Assembly: GCA_002730485.1 (NCBI GenBank)
Contig: PCAH01000105.1
Span: 1-9,007, forward strand
From: Dehalococcoidia bacterium
GTDB taxonomy: Bacteria > Chloroflexota > Dehalococcoidia > UBA3495
DNA: 9,007 bases
Direction: 5' to 3'
Part shown: piece by piece, positions 5,967-9,007 of the stretch
Numbering within the stretch: position 1 is the first letter of the stretch
Layout: every line of letters starts with the position of its first letter
Translations under genes and position numbers: made by a program
Notes under the pieces: generated by a model
What the model saw: the letters and a program-made list of their open reading frames with translations, nothing else
Told to the model about the DNA's origin: nothing
Databases searched by the model: none

Positions 5967-7109
5967 ATGCCTAACACGGATTATTACGATATTCTCGGTG
6001 TGTCTCGGGGCGTTGGTGAAGAGGACATCCGTAAGGCCTTCCGCAAGAAGGCCATGGAGTTCCATCCAGACCGCAACAAGAACCCAGACGCAGAAGAAAA
6101 GTTCAAAGAGATCAACGAGGCCTACCAGGTGCTCTCTGACCGCAACAAGAGAGCCCAATACGACCAATTCGGAAAAGCTGGTGTAAACGGGAACGGAAGC
6201 TCCGGTCAACCATTTGACGGCTTCGACGGTTTTGGCGGCTTCGGTGATATTTTCGATTCCTTCTTTGGCGATCGTTCGGGTCGCCGTCAAGCACAACGTG
6301 GAAGCGACCTACAACAGCGCGTTGTCCTGGCCTTTGAAGAGTCGGTCTTTGGCGCTGAGCGTGAACTAGAGCTAACCCGCCTTGAAGACTGTGGAGTCTG
6401 CGACGGCGCAGGGAACGAACCCGGCACATCGCTGGACACCTGCAATACCTGTAAGGGTCATGGCCAGGTGCGGCGGGCCCAACGCAGCGTGTTTGGACAG
6501 TTCACCCAGGTAACCAACTGCACCAGCTGCCAGGGCCGGGGCACCATCATCAAGACCGCCTGCACAAATTGTCGGGGCGGCGGCAAAGAGCGCAAGACCC
6601 GCAAGATCTCTGTGAACATACCCGCTGGTGTTGAGGATGGGATGCAAGTCCGCCTCAGCGGTGAGGGTAACGCCGGAAGCGAAGGCGGCGGCCACGGTAA
6701 CCTTTACGTCTATATCGACGTGCAAGAACACCAGTTCTTTGATCGGGAAGGCTCCGATTTGATCTACGACCTGCCGATCAATATCGCAGAAGCCGCCTTA
6801 GGAGCTAACAAAGCCATCCCCACCCTGGACGGCGAGGACGAAGACCTCAAGCTCCCCAAGGGAACGCAACCCGGCTCCGAATTCCGTATCAAGGGGAAAG
6901 GTGTCCCGCATCTAAACGGCAACCGCCGTGGCGATCTCCGTATCATGGTAAATGTCCGGGTTCCAGGTTCCTTGGATGAGCGCCAACAAGAACTGCTCCA
7001 AGAACTGGCGGAGTCCTTTGCCAGTTCCAACGGGAACTCTGACAATGGCGATTCCTCAAGCGAAGACGACAAGGGAATCTTTGACAAGATCAAAGAAAAA
7101 TTGAGCTGA
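5967..7109 (+). CDS. dnaJ: DnaJ (Hsp40) co-chaperone
   Basis: Type I Hsp40 that delivers unfolded substrates to DnaK and stimulates its ATPase. The 380-residue product has a J domain (about 5-70) with HPD at 33-35, a Gly/Phe-rich linker (about 72-105, including [13 protein letters not shown]), and four zinc-finger repeats of the CxxCxGxG type: CGVCDGAG (142), CNTCKGHG (159), CTSCQGRG (185) and CTNCRGGG (199). The substrate-binding C-terminal domains follow, with [10 protein letters not shown] and [20 protein letters not shown] Ser/Asp-rich acidic tail (353-369) ends in a basic helix ([10 protein letters not shown]). All catalytic and zinc residues are intact. No dnaK or grpE precedes it; it stands alone behind its own predicted promoter, with prmA downstream past a terminator. 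ATG at 5967 is fixed by an adjacent in-frame stop. Confidence 0.97.
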   Translation: MPNTDYYDILGVSRGVGEEDIRKAFRKKAMEFHPDRNKNPDAEEKFKEINEAYQVLSDRNKRAQYDQFGKAGVNGNGSSGQPFDGFDGFGGFGDIFDSFFGDRSGRRQAQRGSDLQQRVVLAFEESVFGAERELELTRLEDCGVCDGAGNEPGTSLDTCNTCKGHGQVRRAQRSVFGQFTQVTNCTSCQGRGTIIKTACTNCRGGGKERKTRKISVNIPAGVEDGMQVRLSGEGNAGSEGGGHGNLYVYIDVQEHQFFDREGSDLIYDLPINIAEAALGANKAIPTLDGEDEDLKLPKGTQPGSEFRIKGKGVPHLNGNRRGDLRIMVNVRVPGSLDERQQELLQELAESFASSNGNSDNGDSSSEDDKGIFDKIKEKLS

Positions 7110-7178
7110 CACCCCATGGGGTTCCCTCTGGCAATCAGATTCAGCAGCACGTAGACCAAAGATAAGCAGACCATGATG

Positions 7179-7214
7179 AAAGACCTGAGGACCGCTGGTC
7201 CTGCGGGTCTTTTT
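7179..7214 (+). terminator. Intrinsic terminator between dnaJ and prmA
   Basis: AAAGACC (7179-7185) pairs with GGTCTTT (7206-7212). After a short irregular part, AGGACC (7188-7193) pairs with GGTCCT (7197-7202) around a 3-nt GCT loop. A run of five T follows at 7210-7214. It lies 70 nt after the dnaJ stop and only 43 nt before the prmA start, so prmA must rely on read-through or on a promoter that overlaps this hairpin. Confidence 0.82.
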
Positions 7215-7257
7215 ACCTGTAGGGATTCCTAGCAATCTCGCAGGACGAGGAGGGCCG

Positions 7258-8136
7258 GTGGCCTGGCAAGAATTAAGCATTACCGTACCCCATGAATACG
7301 TGGAGCCAGTCTCTTATCTATTCAGTCGTTACGGAAAAGGGCTGAGCACCGAACTCGCTGGAAAGGGCGAGGTCCTGTTGCGTACCTATGTGACCACTGG
7401 TTCCAGGCAACGGATGGCCCGCATCGACGTAGGCATCAGGCTGATCGCTTCCATAGAACCCATCGGCGAACTGCAGGTCCGCGAATTGCCGGAAGACGAA
7501 GACTGGCAAAATGCCTGGAAGTCTCATTTCAGGATTCTCCGCATCGGGAAGAACCTGGTCATCAAACCCACCTGGTTGGACCTTGAACCAGAACCAGACG
7601 ACATAGTCATTGAACTCGATCCAGGGATCGCCTTTGGCACCGGCTACCACCCCACCACTGACACTTGCCTCCAAGCCATGGAACAGCACATCACCCCTGG
7701 CATGACGATCCTGGATCTGGGAACCGGGTCCGGTATCTTAACCATGGCAGCCATGAAGCTGGGTGCCAAAACGGTCACCGCGTTGGACATTGACGCACAA
7801 GCAGTGTCTGCCGCCCGCAGAAACTTCAGAAGGAGCGGCATCACCAAGCAGGTCCGCTTGGGCCAGGGCTCGGTCCCCCACGCAACCGCCCCCAACGAAG
7901 AATTTGACCTGGCAGTGGCCAATATCTCGGCCAGGGGAGTGGTAGACCGTTGTCCGTTCATCCTTGCTGCCCTTAAGCCAGAAGCTCTGTTCATCGCATC
8001 CGGGCTCTTGGACACCCAGAAGCAGGAAGTCGCTGACGCCGTGGAACCGTTGGGTTTCACACTGATCAGTGAGTGGCCCGAGGATGAGTGGACCACACTG
8101 CTCTACCGTGCCCCGACCAAGCCTGCCACTCAGTAG
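7258..8136 (+). CDS. prmA: Ribosomal protein L11 methyltransferase PrmA
   Basis: SAM-dependent methyltransferase that modifies lysines and the N-terminus of ribosomal protein L11. The 292-residue product has the typical start (MAWQELSITVP, the L11-recognition domain), EDWQNAWKSHF near 81-91, DPGIAFGTGYHPTT (121-134), SAM-binding motif I LDLGTGSGIL (152-161), the acidic LDID after strand 2 (D177), and a catalytic-region motif ANISA (221-225) where NILA-type sequences are usual. GTG at 7258 is the start: AGGAGG (7248-7253) stands 4 nt upstream and the first residues match the family. It follows dnaJ, an association known from the hrcA-grpE-dnaK-dnaJ-prmA clusters of Firmicutes, but the terminator between them argues against simple co-transcription. 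The proline-rich last residues are unremarkable. Confidence 0.95.
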   Translation: MAWQELSITVPHEYVEPVSYLFSRYGKGLSTELAGKGEVLLRTYVTTGSRQRMARIDVGIRLIASIEPIGELQVRELPEDEDWQNAWKSHFRILRIGKNLVIKPTWLDLEPEPDDIVIELDPGIAFGTGYHPTTDTCLQAMEQHITPGMTILDLGTGSGILTMAAMKLGAKTVTALDIDAQAVSAARRNFRRSGITKQVRLGQGSVPHATAPNEEFDLAVANISARGVVDRCPFILAALKPEALFIASGLLDTQKQEVADAVEPLGFTLISEWPEDEWTTLLYRAPTKPATQ

Positions 8137-8193
8137 AGGTTTTCATCAGGGTTTCAGACACCGATAGAGCCTGTTTTAATGTTGCTTTTTACC

Positions 8194-8242
8194 AGGCCAA
8201 GGCGTACCATCGTTTCGGCTTTAAAATCGGTGTATTTGGCCT
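8194..8242. repeat. Inverted repeat in the prmA-kinase intergenic region
   Basis: AGGCCAA (8194-8200) and TTGGCCT (8236-8242) are exact reverse complements 35 bp apart in the 206-bp gap between prmA and the next gene. Some further pairing inside (TACC with GGTGTA) is possible but imperfect. No T-run follows, so it is not a standard terminator. A TAAAAT at 8222-8227 could be a -10 box for the downstream gene, but no -35 at the right distance was found. The rest of the gap shows nothing I can name. Confidence 0.3.
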
Positions 8243-8342
8243 CAAATAACGGCGATTTCAACTGGCTATCCAGGGCAACCAAACCCCGATTAGCACAAAG
8301 CCCACAAGCCCTTTCTAACCAACCTCAATAGGAGCATTATCC

Positions 8343-9007
8343 TTGGAGAAGGTCGACCTAGAACGGTACGAGATTACCGGGCGACTCGGCAGCGGCGCCG
8401 ACTATGACGTGAAGGCAGCCACTGATCGGGAAACCGGCTTGCAGGTGGCCATCAAAAGGCCAGTGCCTCAGGCCATCAGCCGTAACCAGCATCAGGCCAT
8501 CGAGGCCCGTACCGAGAAGATACTGCAGGCTTACGACGAGGTTGGATTTTCCACGGACCTGATCTCGCCAATAGTCGGTTACACCGAACCGGCCGTCCAC
8601 GACGCTTTCTTCGGCGACGAGCTGGGAACCGAATACCGGGTGGTGGTGGAAGCCCGCGCCTCTGGTATTCCTTTGCTAGGCGACATGATGTCCAAGTTCA
8701 AGGGGGTGCCGATAGGTGTGGGCCAGAACCTGTTCCCTCTATTTCCATTGGTGAAACCCGGTTCATTGCCTCCCCACCCGATCCACAATCAGCTGTTGGA
8801 TTTGGAAGAGGTCTACCTGAAATCTGGTTACATGATCTTGGACTTAAGACCCCAAAACATCTTCTATCAACCAGGACTCGCCCAGATGACCGTGATCGAC
8901 ACCGGAGCGCTGGTCCGGTTGGATGATGATCCTCCCAGGGGGCGCCCTCCCTTTGATATCAACGACGCCTGTCTGGAGATAATCAAGTTCTACACCACTC
9001 CGGAAGA
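8343..9007 (+). CDS. Protein-kinase-like protein, 3' end cut by the window edge
   Basis: The frame is open for 221 codons to the right edge. The start is TTG at 8343, preceded by AGGAG (8330-8334) with an ideal 8-nt gap. The product looks like an atypical eukaryotic-type protein kinase: glycine loop YEITGRLGSGADYDV (9-23), VAIKRP with candidate ATP-binding K38, a catalytic loop MILDLRPQNIFY with D167 and N172 (canonical HRDLKPxN), and VIDTGAL with D186 in the DFG position. D167 and D186 are 19 residues apart, as in true kinases. Departures: HRD is ILD, DFG is DTG, and about 35 extra residues separate K38 from D167 compared with PKA, including a Pro/Leu-rich stretch near 130-146. It may be an active Ser/Thr kinase, a small-molecule kinase or a pseudokinase. 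Any C-terminal domain is outside the window. Confidence 0.75.
   Translation, partial: MEKVDLERYEITGRLGSGADYDVKAATDRETGLQVAIKRPVPQAISRNQHQAIEARTEKILQAYDEVGFSTDLISPIVGYTEPAVHDAFFGDELGTEYRVVVEARASGIPLLGDMMSKFKGVPIGVGQNLFPLFPLVKPGSLPPHPIHNQLLDLEEVYLKSGYMILDLRPQNIFYQPGLAQMTVIDTGALVRLDDDPPRGRPPFDINDACLEIIKFYTTPE

Noticed and set aside
6372..6731. Minus-strand open frame of 119 codons inside dnaJ
   Set aside because: Antisense shadow of the dnaJ zinc-finger and C-terminal region; composition follows the opposite strand.
8137..8342. A small gene, terminator or RNA gene in the gap after prmA
   Set aside because: No open frame with a ribosome-binding site, no hairpin with T-run and no tRNA-like fold was found; only a weak inverted repeat is present.

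Overview
The window is about 9 kb of ordinary bacterial chromosome with tightly packed housekeeping genes. No insertion sequence, prophage, CRISPR array, tRNA or rRNA is visible. GTG and TTG starts are frequent, base composition looks moderately GC-rich, and intrinsic terminators are well formed. The combination of recA-recX, ribonuclease Y, a divergent PlsY, a dnaJ-prmA pair and a small zinc-finger membrane protein fits a deep-branching Gram-positive-like lineage. My best guess is Chloroflexota, perhaps Dehalococcoidia/SAR202, but this is an inference from gene content and protein style and no search was run.

Layout from left to right. (1) The 3' part of recA (+) runs in from the left edge and is followed by an intrinsic terminator and recX (+). 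(2) A leftward three-gene cluster lies at 3834-1732: a PHP-domain phosphoesterase, plsY, and a B-box-like zinc-finger/four-helix membrane protein whose 3' end overlaps recX tail to tail by 51 bp. (3) Ribonuclease Y (rny, leftward) ends in a strong, bidirectional-looking terminator. (4) A 344-bp divergent control region separates rny from dnaJ. It holds a consensus-like promoter for each gene, a hairpin with a U-tract in the rny leader, a palindrome over the dnaJ -35 box, and a hairpin between the dnaJ Shine-Dalgarno sequence and its AUG. (5) dnaJ (+), a terminator, and prmA (+) follow. (6) A protein-kinase-like gene (+) with a TTG start runs off the right edge.

Functionally the window joins recombination and its modulator (RecA/RecX), RNA turnover (RNase Y and possibly the PHP enzyme), membrane lipid synthesis (PlsY), protein folding (DnaJ) and ribosomal protein methylation (PrmA). 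The dnaJ-prmA adjacency is known from many Gram-positive heat-shock operons, but here dnaJ has its own promoter and no grpE or dnaK precedes it. The most interesting material is regulatory, in the rny/dnaJ intergenic region, together with the atypical kinase-like gene at the right edge.
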